A stretch of DNA of 64,000 bases from Bradyrhizobium iriomotense (GCF_030160715.1 NZ_BSOW01000015.1:124001-188000); one strand, 5' to 3'. Shown: positions 8,691-19,400, numbered from the stretch's first letter. Notes: generated by a model not told the origin, from the sequence alone. Numbers and translations: made by a program.

Positions 8691-9695
8691 ATGAAACGTT
8701 CCCTGTTGATCGGACTTACCATTTCACTCACATGTTTGACGATGGCGATCGCTACCGCGGAAGAGGATATTCCGGTCTTTGGGCAGGTCACGACCAATAG
8801 GAAGACAGCTTTCAAGGTCGCGCCGAACGCCCAGGCACCCGCCACAAGGACGATCGAGCCAAACACGGACTTGCGATGGGTAAGAGGCGATCGGAAAGGA
8901 AAATATCTGCGCGTGATGGTCCCAAAAGGTCCAACCGGTTGGGTGCTGGCGGCGGATGTCAAAACGGTTGTGAAGCCGGACTTGTCCAGCATTGCGCTTG
9001 AGGCGCAGGCGCAACCCTGCGTCTCTCCGGAGACGATCAACGCCTGCACCACGAAGAAGCCTACAGGCTGTGCCGCGCCTGATAGCGCGCATGGTTTGCT
9101 CAACCAACTCAAGCGGACCATGCCGCCCGAGGGAACGCCTGTCACTGTGACGTTCGAGACCTTCTCTCAACTGCAAAGCGCGGCCGTGGAGCTTGTGGAT
9201 CAAGGCGCCGAGATAGAGCCTTCGGACAGAGACAAGATCAAGAGCATCGACACGGCCGAAGGCAAACTAGGCGAAGGATCGCTGGTGCGGCTCGTCGCCT
9301 TTCTGTCGGAAGGAAAACCCCACGCGAACACGGGTGAGTCTGTCAATTGCAACCTGAAGAGCGAGGCGAACAACGATCTTCACATCTCAGTCACCGAACG
9401 CAAGAACGGCAGTGAGTTCGACGGAATCGTTGTGGAAATGATCCCGCAGGATCGGCCGGACAACTGGACATCGGCCGACCTAAAGACACTACGCGGAAAG
9501 GTGCTCCTGATTGAAGGAGCGCTGCTGTACGACAATATGCATGTCACGAACGGCGATGAGAACAATCCGCTGAGTGGGCAGCCGAAGCGCTTTTCACTCT
9601 GGGAAATTCATCCAATTACGTCGCTCAAGATCTGCAAGAAGGCTGCTGTCAGCCAATGCGATCCCGAGCGTACCTCCGATTGGAAAGAGTTCTAA
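8691..9695 (+). CDS. Exported protein with an SH3-like N-terminal domain
   Basis: The ATG at 8691 has a good ribosome-binding site (GGGGGA, 9 bp upstream). The 334-residue product starts with a classical Sec signal peptide (MKRSLLIGLTISLTCLTMAI, then ATAEE). A bacterial SH3-type region follows at about residues 30-95 (TAFKVAPNAQAPATR, then KYLRVMVPKGPTGWVLAADV). The remainder contains four cysteines that may form disulphides and a C-terminal RFSLWEIHPITSLKICKK, a tail pattern I have seen in secreted phospholipid- or nucleic-acid-associated hypothetical proteins. It probably shares a transcript with the HExxE protein and works in the periplasm. The biochemical role is unknown. Confidence 0.65.
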   Translation: MKRSLLIGLTISLTCLTMAIATAEEDIPVFGQVTTNRKTAFKVAPNAQAPATRTIEPNTDLRWVRGDRKGKYLRVMVPKGPTGWVLAADVKTVVKPDLSSIALEAQAQPCVSPETINACTTKKPTGCAAPDSAHGLLNQLKRTMPPEGTPVTVTFETFSQLQSAAVELVDQGAEIEPSDRDKIKSIDTAEGKLGEGSLVRLVAFLSEGKPHANTGESVNCNLKSEANNDLHISVTERKNGSEFDGIVVEMIPQDRPDNWTSADLKTLRGKVLLIEGALLYDNMHVTNGDENNPLSGQPKRFSLWEIHPITSLKICKKAAVSQCDPERTSDWKEF

Positions 9696-10409
9696 GCCGG
9701 CTGCACGTGAAGCGTCGGCGGGAATTGTGGAGGGATCGGCGACCTCATCGTCGGTCGGACATTCGAATCCGTTCGGACGAAAATGCCCGTACAGCCGTTC
9801 TGTTCGTTCGATCGCTCTGTCACGAACAGCTGAATGGAGACGGTCAACAGCATGGTTCGCTGCCGTCAAATCAGGAGTACTGCCGGGCGCGTTCGACTCC
9901 TCGCTCCAGGGTAGGATCCGGAGTGCTTGATTCTTCTTACGCAGTCGCCGGCCACGTACCTTCGGTCACATCGCTTAAATGGCGCCCCGCGGAAGCAGTC
10001 ATGCCATTGAATAGAGGATGGGTGAAGCGGGCGGCCCGCTGGATGCTTTTCTGCACTGAGCACCACTTTCTGCAGAAATTGTGCGCAGACGCGAAGAGAA
10101 CGCACGACCCGAATGTAAGCGCGATTCGCGTCTCGAAGCACTGATCGGGGCGAGGATCGTCTGTTGTCGGTTGGCCTGGTGCGACACTGGCTTCAGGTCG
10201 GCACATCTGTACGCTGTGCGCCGGTTACGTCCATTTCGTACCAAGCTCGCCCGCGAATGATAACGCTAGCATGACGCACCCGCATCACCGCGGACCGTGC
10301 CAAAGATGAAGATTGGACCCTAGACCGGTTCTGCCCGCAGGCCCTCAGTTCGTGAATGGCATTTGACTTGGGGTTACCAGCATGAGGCCTTGCGCGGCCC
10401 GCCAGCGAC
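9696..10409. other. 714-bp interval without a convincing gene
   Basis: Both strands have overlapping short frames with unusual composition. None has a recognised domain, so I see no gene. It ends at a relic of an AbiEii-type gene. Confidence 0.45.
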
Positions 10410-10545
10410 CGAGGCTACACTTTCGTCGAAAAAATTGCAGCTCGCTTCAGCCAAGGCTCGTCACCAGCAGGCAGACGGAAGCGATCCCGTGGTCTTCATG
10501 CGGTGCTACCACGACGCTTACGAATTGCTTCAGCGCGATAGGTCC
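10410..10545 (+). pseudogene. AbiEii nucleotidyltransferase fragment
   Basis: One frame reads GYTFVEKIA near 10412. After a frameshift the next reads RHQQADGSDPVVFMRCYHDA then YELLQRD. The intact AbiEii at 27888-28838 contains GYTFVEKLQ, then RKQQADGSDPVGFMRHYYDI and HELLRQP at the same spacing. The fragment is therefore the middle of a second, decayed AbiEii-family gene, with about 45 codons left. Nothing recognisable remains of its antitoxin. The following 384 bp (10546-10929) hold no supportable gene; a 97-codon minus-strand frame there (10615-10908) has no recognised domain. Confidence 0.7.
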
Positions 10546-10929
10546 AGGAATTCACCTTCACCCGCCGTCCGCATGAAAGTTATGCGACAGATCGGCCGCA
10601 TAGCATTTCGGCGCTCAGAGCGCGCGTAGGCGGGCGGCAGTTGACATTATCAACCTAAGCGTGCCCAATACCGCTTTCTGTTGGGCACCGAGCGGAATGT
10701 CTTCGTACTTGACGAAAGAATCGGGAAGCACTCGGGGAACCGCTCGACCTTCGGTACCGGAAATGGATAGCCGTCCAGACCCATCGCTATGCTGAGCAGC
10801 ACCGGCCAGCCCTTTCGACGCACGACATACGTCGTGACCTGAAAACGGGATGCTCATGAGGGCGCCGCGACAATCGAGGCTTCCTGGGCCCGGATATCCG
10901 ATGGCCAAGTGGGACCACGCCAGCTGCGC

Positions 10930-11688
10930 CTAGAACGCGCTTACTTCCTGGACCCCCAAAAGCCTATAGACCCCGGTTCGTCCCTGGGGAGACAGATCTA
11001 TGCTGTCGTCCAATTTCTCCCTCAGTCGCGGGATAAAGACGTCCATTCGGACCTGCTTGTCGCCTTTTTCCCTACGAAGAACCTCGATGTTGAAGACTTC
11101 GCCGTCGATCGTGTGGTCCTCTACGACGCACAGATGGCGCAAGAGGATATGCTCGGTGATCGAAAGTCTTTTCGTCGCTCCGGAAAGATTCTTGATCGTG
11201 CGATCGCCTATCGTGAACATCCAATCTCCGATCAGGAACTTCCTGCCGGAGTGAGATTGTTTCGATCTTCGCTCGGTGTGCACCCTTCGCCAGACCGACA
11301 TCGCGCGCGGTGCGATCGTCGAGAAACCGTGGGACTTCTCCACGTAGTCGTCCGCACCGTATTCGATCAGCGGACGCGCTTCCTCGTCGATCGGGAGGCC
11401 CGAGCAGACGATGATGCCCGCGTTCGTGTTGTCGACCACCGACTCGACGAACGCCTTTCCGATTTCCTTGTGCGAGAGCTCACCGTATCTTTCCGCGACG
11501 CCCAGATCCAGGACGTAGAGGTCGACGTCGTCCCGCTCGAGATGTTCGCGGGCGCTCGCCACGTCCTTGACTTCGATGATTTCGCACCCCAGCTCCCCGA
11601 TGCTCGAATCCGGATCCCTCAATGCGACCGCGACGCGCTTCGCGTCCTCCTCCTCGTCGTCGACGATAAGGATCCGGGGAGCGCGCAT
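10930..11688 (-). CDS. Response regulator, receiver plus winged helix (orphan)
   Basis: From ATG 11688 the 252-residue product opens with MRAPRILIVDDEEEDAKR, giving the acidic pocket of a CheY-like receiver. The likely phosphoacceptor is D61 in DLYVLDLG, and the conserved Lys follows in DDYVEKS. A linker leads to an OmpR/PhoB-like winged helix at about residues 155-250 (FLIGDWMFTI, SITEHILLRHL, VFIPRLREKLDD, GRTGVYRLLG). The receiver has an insertion after the phosphoacceptor (AERYGELSHKEIGKAF), unlike the standard fold. No histidine kinase is nearby. The SD GGAGG is only 2 bp from this ATG, so the true start could be slightly upstream. Confidence 0.75.
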   Translation of the reverse strand: MRAPRILIVDDEEEDAKRVAVALRDPDSSIGELGCEIIEVKDVASAREHLERDDVDLYVLDLGVAERYGELSHKEIGKAFVESVVDNTNAGIIVCSGLPIDEEARPLIEYGADDYVEKSHGFSTIAPRAMSVWRRVHTERRSKQSHSGRKFLIGDWMFTIGDRTIKNLSGATKRLSITEHILLRHLCVVEDHTIDGEVFNIEVLRREKGDKQVRMDVFIPRLREKLDDSIDLSPQGRTGVYRLLGVQEVSAF

Positions 11689-11756
11689 AACCTCCGATGG
11701 CCGGTAGCGTCGACGAGCTCTCTTTGCGGTGTGTCGGAGGTTCAGCTCGGCCAAGC

Positions 11757-11912
11757 TCACCACTGCAGTCGTCCCCGCATCAGCATATCGAGAAGTAAGC
11801 ATGGCATGACTGCGATTGCAGGTGGCAGTCCCGCGTAGAATAGGGCGGTGGACAAGGTGATTACCGCCAAGAGAGCCGTCAGCATCTTCCAAGATGGTTC
11901 ATTGGGACTCAT
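11757..11912 (-). CDS. Small membrane protein, 51 aa
   Basis: ATG 11912 is preceded by GCGGAGG with a 5-bp spacer, a strong ribosome-binding site. The product MSPNEPSWKMLTALLAVITL continues with a second hydrophobic stretch (LPPAIAVMPCLLLDMLM), giving two membrane helices. It lies directly upstream of the response regulator on the same strand (68 bp), so the two may be co-transcribed. No family is recognised. Small two-helix proteins of this type can be sensor accessory or stress peptides. Confidence 0.5.
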   Translation of the reverse strand: MSPNEPSWKMLTALLAVITLSTALFYAGLPPAIAVMPCLLLDMLMRGRLQW

Positions 11913-12181
11913 CGGAACCTCCGCTAAGGCACAAAGCCCGCATAACACGCAAAACGCACATTTTTATACGCTGGAATGGGTAAATGAATCCTAAATTGCG
12001 TTCGCGACCGAAGCCGGATGTTATTTTGTCATCGAACGCCGGCGCGGGCACGCCAGACGGCGTAGTCAATCCGATGAGGATTGAGGCCGTCATCGTGTTC
12101 CGCTATGGCAGGAACGTCCTTCTCGTCCAGGTATCCAAGGTGGCCAAGATCCTCGTTACTCAGCGCTCACGCGCCGGGATT

Positions 12182-12601
12182 TCATCGCCTGCGCCGCGCA
12201 ATCTCGTCAGCGACTGCGCTGGCGGCGCGCACCAGCCGTTCATGCAGGGTTTCGAACATGTCGAGGATGTCATCATTAGGTTCATTCCTGCCCTGTTCGA
12301 TAGCTTCGGCGACGAGTTCGTCCAGGGCCGTTTTCTTCAACTGCCCTTTCCGGAGGAGGTGTTCAAATAGCCCATCCCTAGCGGGCTGCGGTTGGATGGA
12401 GCCGTCCGAGTCGCACCAGACCCCGAATGTCTGATGCCCCATAACGACTTGCTCGACCATCTCCGCTTCCAGTGGGATCAGCGTACCCCACGCCTCGTCC
12501 TCCTTATCGACGAATCCCGCCACGTACATCTCTTGCTCCTCAGCGTCTTCATCGCGAGGGCGGAAGAACGGCGTGAGGATGATTCGAGGGGGTTTAGCCA
12601 T
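12182..12601 (-). CDS. Acidic hypothetical protein, 139 aa
   Basis: The preferred ATG at 12601 follows GAAGAG; an in-frame start 36 bp upstream is possible. The product (MAKPPRIILTPFFRPRDEDA) is strongly acidic. It has a beta-type first half (MYVAGFVDKEDEAWGTLIPL) and a helical, charged second half ending in an Arg run. No domain is recognised. A long antisense frame on the plus strand (11984-12370) is a shadow of this gene. The flanking 11913-12181 and 12602-12913 hold nothing I can support. Confidence 0.55.
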   Translation of the reverse strand: MAKPPRIILTPFFRPRDEDAEEQEMYVAGFVDKEDEAWGTLIPLEAEMVEQVVMGHQTFGVWCDSDGSIQPQPARDGLFEHLLRKGQLKKTALDELVAEAIEQGRNEPNDDILDMFETLHERLVRAASAVADEIARRRR

Positions 12602-12913
12602 AATAATCTCTTCAAGGGGCTCACGCACCAGTTGCATTAGTACATGGCAGCATCAGGGCCTGCGCCGGACACGCTGAATCATGCAAAAAGTGGAAACCGT
12701 AGGAGCGGCTGTCGGCGACCCTTGAATTAAAAGTTCATTCCCTCATTCGTCGCTCTGGCGGATAAACTATTCTGACGCGCGCCCGATCGTGTCGGCCACC
12801 CTCTGCCCATCTCCTCGCCTGCCCGCGATCGAGAACGACTTTGGCCGCCTGAGTGAATCAACCGATATTGCCATCCAGATCGAACACAAATGAGATTCCG
12901 AAAGGCAACTAAG

Positions 12914-13919
12914 ATGAATCCGAAAGTAACTGAACGTCATCTCGACACGGTCATTGTGAACACGCTCGAAGCAAATGAGCTTGCCGCGCGAGCGGTACTC
13001 GCGGCCGCCTTGCCAGCACATGCAAAGCTCGATTTCGATCGCGCCACGGTCCGCCAGCAGGTCCGGCATAGAAACACCCACGGCACCGCCGATCTCGTTC
13101 TGCAGCTGTGGTGTGGGACGACGCTCCAAGCCTTGGTGCTGATCGAAAACAAGATTGACGCCGGATTCGCGCCGGATCAGCCGCAACGGTATCGGATTTC
13201 TCGAGACGCCCACATCGCCGATGGGGCCGCGCCGTTGGTCGCCACCCTCCTGATTTCGCCTTCGATTTACATCGGCGGTTCTCATCTTAAGGACGATTTC
13301 GATGGCGCTTTGCCATACGAAGCGATCCTGCCGCTGGTCCACGAGGATGATCGAGCGGCGGTGGAAACGGCCATCGAGCGGGCCAGCAGCCCCTTACGAG
13401 CCAGTCCCGGTCGAAGCGGTGATGAACTTCTTTGACGGCTACGCCCAGATCGTTGGGAACGCCTATCCCGACCTTCGGATCAAGACCAACCCGAACAGCG
13501 CTAATGCCCGACCTGAAGCGTCGAGAACAATCTACTCTGACACGCGGGCGAGCGGCTTCCGCGGCTATCCCTTCCTGCTCAAGGACAACAAGGCGGCCAG
13601 CATAAGGGTGTCGTATCATTGTTGGGATTCGAGCGCACCGAGCGCCGGCGTCAAACTGATGCTCGACGGCTGGGCCGCCCACCCGGCAAAGGCTGTTCCG
13701 ATCTTACAGCCAGCCTTGGCAGACAAAAGGCTGTACATCCGATCAGCCGGCAGGAGCTTGGCCATGGTCGCAGATACCGTCCGCCTTGACAACAAGCGCT
13801 CTGCCTCAGTTCAGCAGCGGGCCATTGAGCAGGCGTTGAAGAAGCTCCAGCTGATCAGGGACACTTGGAACGGAATGGAGACCACACTCGTGAAGGCCGC
13901 GACGGTAGTCGGCAGATAA
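12914..13919 (+). pseudogene. PD-(D/E)XK nuclease superfamily protein, frameshifted
   Basis: The first part (ATG 12914, MNPKVTERHLDTVIVNTLEA) carries GTADLVLQL and then LVLIENKIDAGFAPDQPQRY, the D...ExK core of PD-(D/E)XK nucleases. About 150 codons in, the frame changes at a CCCC run near 13391. The downstream frame continues without other damage as SPYEPVPVEAVMNFFDGYAQ and ends VKAATVVGR at 13919. Removing one C restores a single frame of about 335 codons. Members of this family are usually uncharacterised, sometimes defence-linked nucleases. It could be a recent pseudogene or an assembly error; both halves look otherwise well preserved. Confidence 0.7.
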
Positions 13920-13996
13920 AGCGCCCAGCCCGGCAGCGATCTTCGCATCCGGCGCGAAATGCGGGTGGGACGGCGTGCTCACGATCAATGTGCCGA

Positions 13997-14227
13997 TCAG
14001 GCAGCTTTCACGTCCTTGAGCTCGATCTGCAGCTTCAAGCCGGCCGCCGCAGCCACGTTGAGGAGTGCATCCAGCGACAATTTCTCGAGCTTGCTGCGCA
14101 TCAGATCGTTGAGACTTGACGTTAGCTCAGGCCCCAGACGTGCGGAGGTCCCCTTCTGCGCGAGATTCCATGCCTCACTCGTTGGCGGCTGGCGAGTAGC
14201 AGAACCACCGACACTACCGCCTGCCAT
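13997..14227 (-). pseudogene. XRE-type antitoxin C-terminal remnant
   Basis: The 76-codon frame ends with LNDLMRSKLEKLSLDALLNV then AAAAGLKLQIELKDVKAA. This matches the second half of an XRE-type antitoxin domain (recognition-helix end, 'SLDALLNVATAAG', terminal beta strand). The first half of the helix-turn-helix has been replaced by unrelated sequence (MAGGSVGGSATRQPP). The last 16 codons match a second relic at 29722-29775 (AGFKLYIELEDVRAA). It overlaps the end of the CoiA-like gene by 14 bp. It is probably non-functional as a DNA-binding protein. Confidence 0.5.
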
Positions 14228-16156
14228 GACGACGCCTCAAAAGCGCCAAACATTGCCGCATCGTTTGCTCGTCCTTAGTGTAGACGGTTGACGAGACTTG
14301 CCCGGGCAGCTCGGGATCGGCGGACGTCATGTAAAGACGAAGCTCGTCAGGGCGTGAAAGCAGCTTGGACGCTTCCCGCTCCAATTCATCCACCCATTTC
14401 GCCTTCTGGACCAACTCCGCGGCAAATTTGCGTAGCAAATGCATCGCGCTCTCGAGATGTCCCGCGGAAAGTGCTGCTGCATCGCGCGGTGTCATGCCGT
14501 TGAGGTTTGAATTCCGCGTTTCCAACCAATTCGAATGAGCATCGCCGATCAACGCGATTGATAGAGACGTGATCGTTGAGCCGCTCTAAACGCTCCAGCC
14601 GCTCGGCTTCCTCTGCTTCGGCCTTGCGTTGGGCGGCCCGGGTTTCGTGAACGACACGCATCGCCTCGAGCGCGCCGCGGACGGGCAGGCCAAGATCTTC
14701 GGCTTCCTGCTCACATTCGTCTTTGAGAACTGCAAACGTGGTCGCGAGAGCTCTTTTCAACGCCTGCCAGGCGGCATCGCCCTTGATAGCGATTTGCTTC
14801 AGAGATTGCTGACCATCCGGCGCGTGCTCCATCCAGGACACGACGTCGAATCCCTGTCCCTCGATATCAGACCCAAGGAGGGCGATGCTCCTGCCGAGAT
14901 TATTCAGAGATGCGAGCCGCGCTGCGACCTGTGCAGCCTCTCGATCGGCATGATCCTGCTCAATGCGGCGCTGATGCAATTGAGCGGATCGCCGCTGCGT
15001 CTGCTTCCACGCCCAGCCGGTATCTTCCGCAATTCCCTGGACGGCAAGAGACCGCAGGAAGCTGACCACCGCCTGTTCGGCACCGCCTTTGGGAAGGTTG
15101 GCATCATCCAGAAACGAATCGTGTTGCTGGAGGCGACTGTCGAATTCTTCTGTTAGCCAACCGCGCTTGCGGAACTCCCAGATTACGGAAAACGGGGCGA
15201 CCCCGAGGTAATGCGGCACCATGTCACCGAGTATAGCTGCCTTCCACACCTTGGGATGAATCGTGAAATACCCCTCTCCGACGGGAGGTCCGTCAAGAAG
15301 CGCGCCGTCTCCCGCCGCAGTGACAGCTTGTACTTGGGGCGATTCCTTCCAGTTGGACGCTAATGCTTTTCGTCGTGCGGAAGCATAGGCTGCTTTGAGA
15401 TTCTCGATCTGGCTGAGACGCCTCCCCTCTGCTGCAGCTGCGTCCCGTTTCGCAATTTGCGCCAGCTCATTTCTGACGTGAGCGGCCTTGCGATTGTAAA
15501 TCCATTCGCGCGGAGCCGATGTTAGAATTGCCTCGTCGAGACCTGCTATCGTCGTGTCTCGCGACAGCGCGGACAGATCAATTTCGACTGACGATATGCC
15601 GGCCCCCGCGATCTTGGCCCGCTTCTCTGGGCCACAGCGATGCGTCACATAGACCTCGACCTGCATTCGATCATCGGCCTTTTTGGAGGATCACGTCGGG
15701 AATGGTTTCGCCATCCATGGTCTCCAACGTAGCTGAGTCAAAGGTGAAGCGTTTTGCCTCGCGAATTGTCTTGGTGCGCGCGCCGTACGTAGCCTCCACG
15801 GGGGGAAGAACGAGGCTTTTACGGCTATTGAGCAGTTGCTCGGCATAATGATGGAGTGCCGTCATATTGCCGTGCTTACAACTTGGGGCGATACCCGCGG
15901 CCCGTTCTCCCGCCGTGAGCGGCGCATGCGCGAAGTGATGGGCGACGTCACTGTCGGGCTTTCGCGCAACGAGTTTGCGTCCGCAGTTTTCAGCTGGGCA
16001 CTGGCAGCCACATGCCGAGCCACGCGACGCCTGCGAAATGTGGATGATCTGCCCATCCCATCGCTTGCCAAAGGCAAGCCTCACGCCGTCGCGGGCGAAG
16101 AAGGCGTGGCCAATTTTGGACAATGCAGCCAACGGATCCATGGCGTCGCCATTCAT
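14214..16156 (-). pseudogene. CoiA-like nuclease/competence family protein, two frameshifts
   Basis: Three consecutive minus-strand frames form one gene. Segment 1 (16156 to ~15685) has a zinc-knuckle-like CQCPAENCGRKLV, the AHHFAHA motif, CKHGNMTALHHYAEQLL and TIPDVIL. Segment 2 (to ~14560) opens VEVYVTHRCGPEKRAKI and VEIDLSALSRD, then a long helical region. Segment 3 holds HSNWLETRNSNLNGMTPRDA. IPDVIL ... VEVYV is the split D...E core of the PD-(D/E)XK-like CoiA fold, and a frameshift at an A5 run sits exactly between them. With one base fewer at ~15685 and ~14560 the product would be about 645 residues. CoiA relatives act in DNA uptake and recombination and also appear in defence loci. Confidence 0.65.
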
Positions 16157-16180
16157 GCATCGAGATCTTTTGTACGCGAC

Positions 16181-16393
16181 TTATCGTTCAGCGGGTTCGT
16201 CGCTTGCGAGCAGGTCGCGAAGCTGAACCAGCTTCTGCAGAAGCTCGTCGAAGGCGTAAATCTGAACGTCCTTCATACTGCGGCGGAACAGTTCCAAACA
16301 CTTCTGCTCCGCTTTTCCCTCCGGGGTCTTCCCCGCAACAACGACGCAATCAACGAAGCCTTGGCCGTGATCAGCGGTCCGTGATGCCGCCAC
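16181..16393 (-). pseudogene. Shedu-like (DUF4263) nuclease C-terminal relic
   Basis: The 70-codon frame reads VVVAGKTPEGKAEQKCLELF, RRSMKDVQIYAFDELLQKLV and ends with QLRDLLAS. The pattern 'vG(k/r)...r.leLfRrs.kdveIhtyDELl.kl..L..lL' is the C-terminal end of the DUF4263 domain of the Shedu anti-phage nuclease. Everything upstream of this tail (the catalytic part) is missing and replaced by the 3' end of sbcC. It sits between sbcC and the CoiA-like gene in the same orientation, so a Shedu gene once stood here. Assignment rests on motif memory only. Confidence 0.45.
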
Positions 16394-16411
16394 TCGTGAC
16401 CGCGCCGCCGT

Positions 16412-19400
16412 CTATTGCACGGCCTCGACAGCAGGCCACACTGTTCCCCTTCCGGTAGAAACCCGAATCTCAGAGCGCCCCGCGCCGCACTTTTCAACGC
16501 GAACCTGCACGGCGATCCGCTCGATCATGGCGGCGACATGAGTGATGACGCCAACTTTTCGTCCTCGTCCCTGCAAGGTTTCCAATGCATCCACGGCCAA
16601 ATCGAGCGTGTCGGCGTCGAGCGATCCGAAGCCTTCGTCGATGAACAGGGTATCGACAAAGGACGATCGGCCTTCGAGGCCTGATAGAGCTAACGCAAGC
16701 GCCAACGAGACCAGAAATCGCTCGCCGCCGGAAAGACTCCGCGCCCCGCGAATCTCATCGTCCATGTCGCGGTCGATGACATGTAGCGCGAGGTCCGACA
16801 CCCTCCCCCGCGCGAGCCTGTAGCGTGGGCTCAATGCATTGAGATGATCATTCGCGAGCTGCACCATGTGATCGAGCGTGATGCCCTGTACGAAGCGACG
16901 AAAGCGATCGCCATTGGCTGAGCCGATGGCGTCATCGACCGCCTGCCAAATGGCAAGTTCCGCCTTTGCGGCCTCTATCTCCGCTGATAGGCTTGCAGCG
17001 ATGCGACGTGCGTCATCGTCGCGGGCGAGCGATGCGCAAAGTGTGCCGGTTCGCTGATGCAGATCGCCAATTTCCGCTGTCAGGGTCGCAATGGCGACAG
17101 TCGACGCCTCCGCGTCAGTCGTCTCGTCGAAGCTTTCCAGCGATCTCTCGAGGTCTTCCCGACGCATCAAGACGGCAGCGTCCGCATCGTTTACGGTCCG
17201 GTCGATCTCTTGAATTCGTGTCCGTAGCGCTCTGCACACAGCCGGGTCGGTGGCAATCAGCGTGAACACCTGACCCGGCGACCGGGCGATATTCAGACAG
17301 GCCATATTGAACGCCCCTTCGGCTGAAACGCGGCGATTCTTCGCGGCCTCCAATCCCGCGGCAGCCTCCTCACAGCGAGCGCTGGCCGACTGGAACGCGA
17401 CGGCAGCTGCGGATTTCGCCTCGCGCGCCTTGGCGAGGGTTTCGCGGGCCGTTCGACGAGCTTCGTTGATCCGCGTCCGGTGACTGGCAGTCGCCTCACC
17501 GCCAAGAAGTGCAGCTCGGGCGGTCGTCTTCTCTTCCACGACCAGTCGACGTTGATTGAGACGGGCCGCGCTCTCCGTCAATTGCGACCGTGCGTGCTCA
17601 AGCGAGACGGCCGCCGCCGCGCGGTCCGGCGCCAACCGTTGTAGCGTCATTTCGAGCTCACCAGCCTGCCTACGCAGTGCATCGTACTCTTGCGCAACCG
17701 CTGAAAGTCTGTCGGCGCAGCCCACGGGGTCGGCATCAAGCAGCTCGATGGTTAGATCGGCTGCAACGAGGAATGGCGATATCTCGCGATCGATGGAAGC
17801 GAGACTCTCTGCGAGCGCCGCGTCCCGGATTGTGTATTCCTTGGCCTTCAATTGCGCAGCATGAAGTTCAGAACGTCGTTGGTCGACGCTTCGAATTGTC
17901 GACTCGATTGACCGAACGAGTGGGTCATGCTCCATCTGCAAACCATCGCTCTCGGCCCGAAGGCGCTGGGCGTCTGCGAGTGGAGAGGCGATCGAGATCC
18001 GTTCCGCCTTCGCGGCCGAGGCGAGCGCCGCCAATTCGCGTGTGGCTTCACTGTCGAGCGCGCGGGGCACACTCCCCTCCACTCTCGCGTTGGAGCATAG
18101 GTCGCTCACCATTGGCCTTAGTTCGATATAAGCGCTCTCGGCTGCCGAAACCTGGCCGCGCGCGATATCAATCACGCGGTTCGCCTCTGCCCGGCGCCCT
18201 TCCGTAGCGGCAAGTGCGCGTGTCGCGGTGCTGAGACGCTGGCCTATTGCAGCCAGCGCCGTATCCAGCTCTTCGCGACGACGGCGAACGGTTGCGACCA
18301 TCTCGTTCAACGCGCTGGGGTGTGCGAGATGAGGGTGGTCTGAGCTGCCGCATACCGGGCACGCAACATTCGGGGCTAGCAGGCTGCGCAGATGGATGGC
18401 TTCAGAGGAGACAGCCTCGTCGGCCAGTTCCGCGAGCGGCACGATTTCGACGCGCGCGGTCCGACTGCGGAGCTGCTCGGATTCGGCGTCAGCGATTTGG
18501 CTGCTTGCTGCACTCACCTCCTGCGCCGCAATGGCGAGCTCCGATTCACCGCGCGCTAGATCTCCAGACGCACGAATATGCTGTTCACATATGGCGCTCG
18601 CCTGGCGCAGAGCCTCAAGCGCTCCCTGGAGATCTGTGTCACGTTGATGGAGCGTCGGCTCGTCGATTGCGGCAAGGCTATTGCGACACTGAGCGATGTC
18701 GCGACTGAGGCTGTCTTTCCGCTCACGATCTGCCGCGAGCATCTCCAACAGCTCGCCTATCTCACCTTCCAAACGTGCGATTATTGCAGCAGATTCATCC
18801 GCCCGGGACGACGTCAGGCTGCGACTCTGTTTGAGGGTGGCACGCTTCTCCAGCAGAACCGTTGCGTCACTGAGGCGATCAGCAAGGAAAACGCGGGCTG
18901 AGTGCTCCCCCAATTGGACCTTTGTTATGCCCAGCGAATCTGTGCATTGGCCAATAGCCTGATCAAGCGCTGCCAGCGCGTCTACGTTGGATCGCAGCGT
19001 CGTTTCCGCTTGCAGGGACTTCGCTGCCGCGTCAGTAAACTCGATCCTGGCCGCGGCCAGTTCGGCGTCGAGCTTCTCGGCTTCGCTCCAGAGGGGACCA
19101 AAGCGCTTGAAGAGGTCTTCTGCGGCCTCGTCGGCCGTTGCAGCGTCGGAGAGTTGGACTGCCGCGGCATCGTCGCGCGTTCGCGCTTCTTCGCGATCGA
19201 TGAGCAAATCGTCGAGGCGTGATTCCGCCTCCGTCGCCGTTCGCCGCGCATTGTGCATTTCAACCGAAAGCGGGCGAAGCGGCTCGACGAGGTCAAATTC
19301 GGCGAGCGACTGGTATTCATTGGCGGCCATCTCACGCGCCGAACGTGCCGTTCCGGCTCGATCCACTGCTTGAGCAAGATCGCTTCTGGCGGCAGCGACG

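Noticed and set aside
11984..12370. 128-codon plus-strand frame
   Set aside because: Mostly the antisense shadow of the better-supported gene at 12182-12601.
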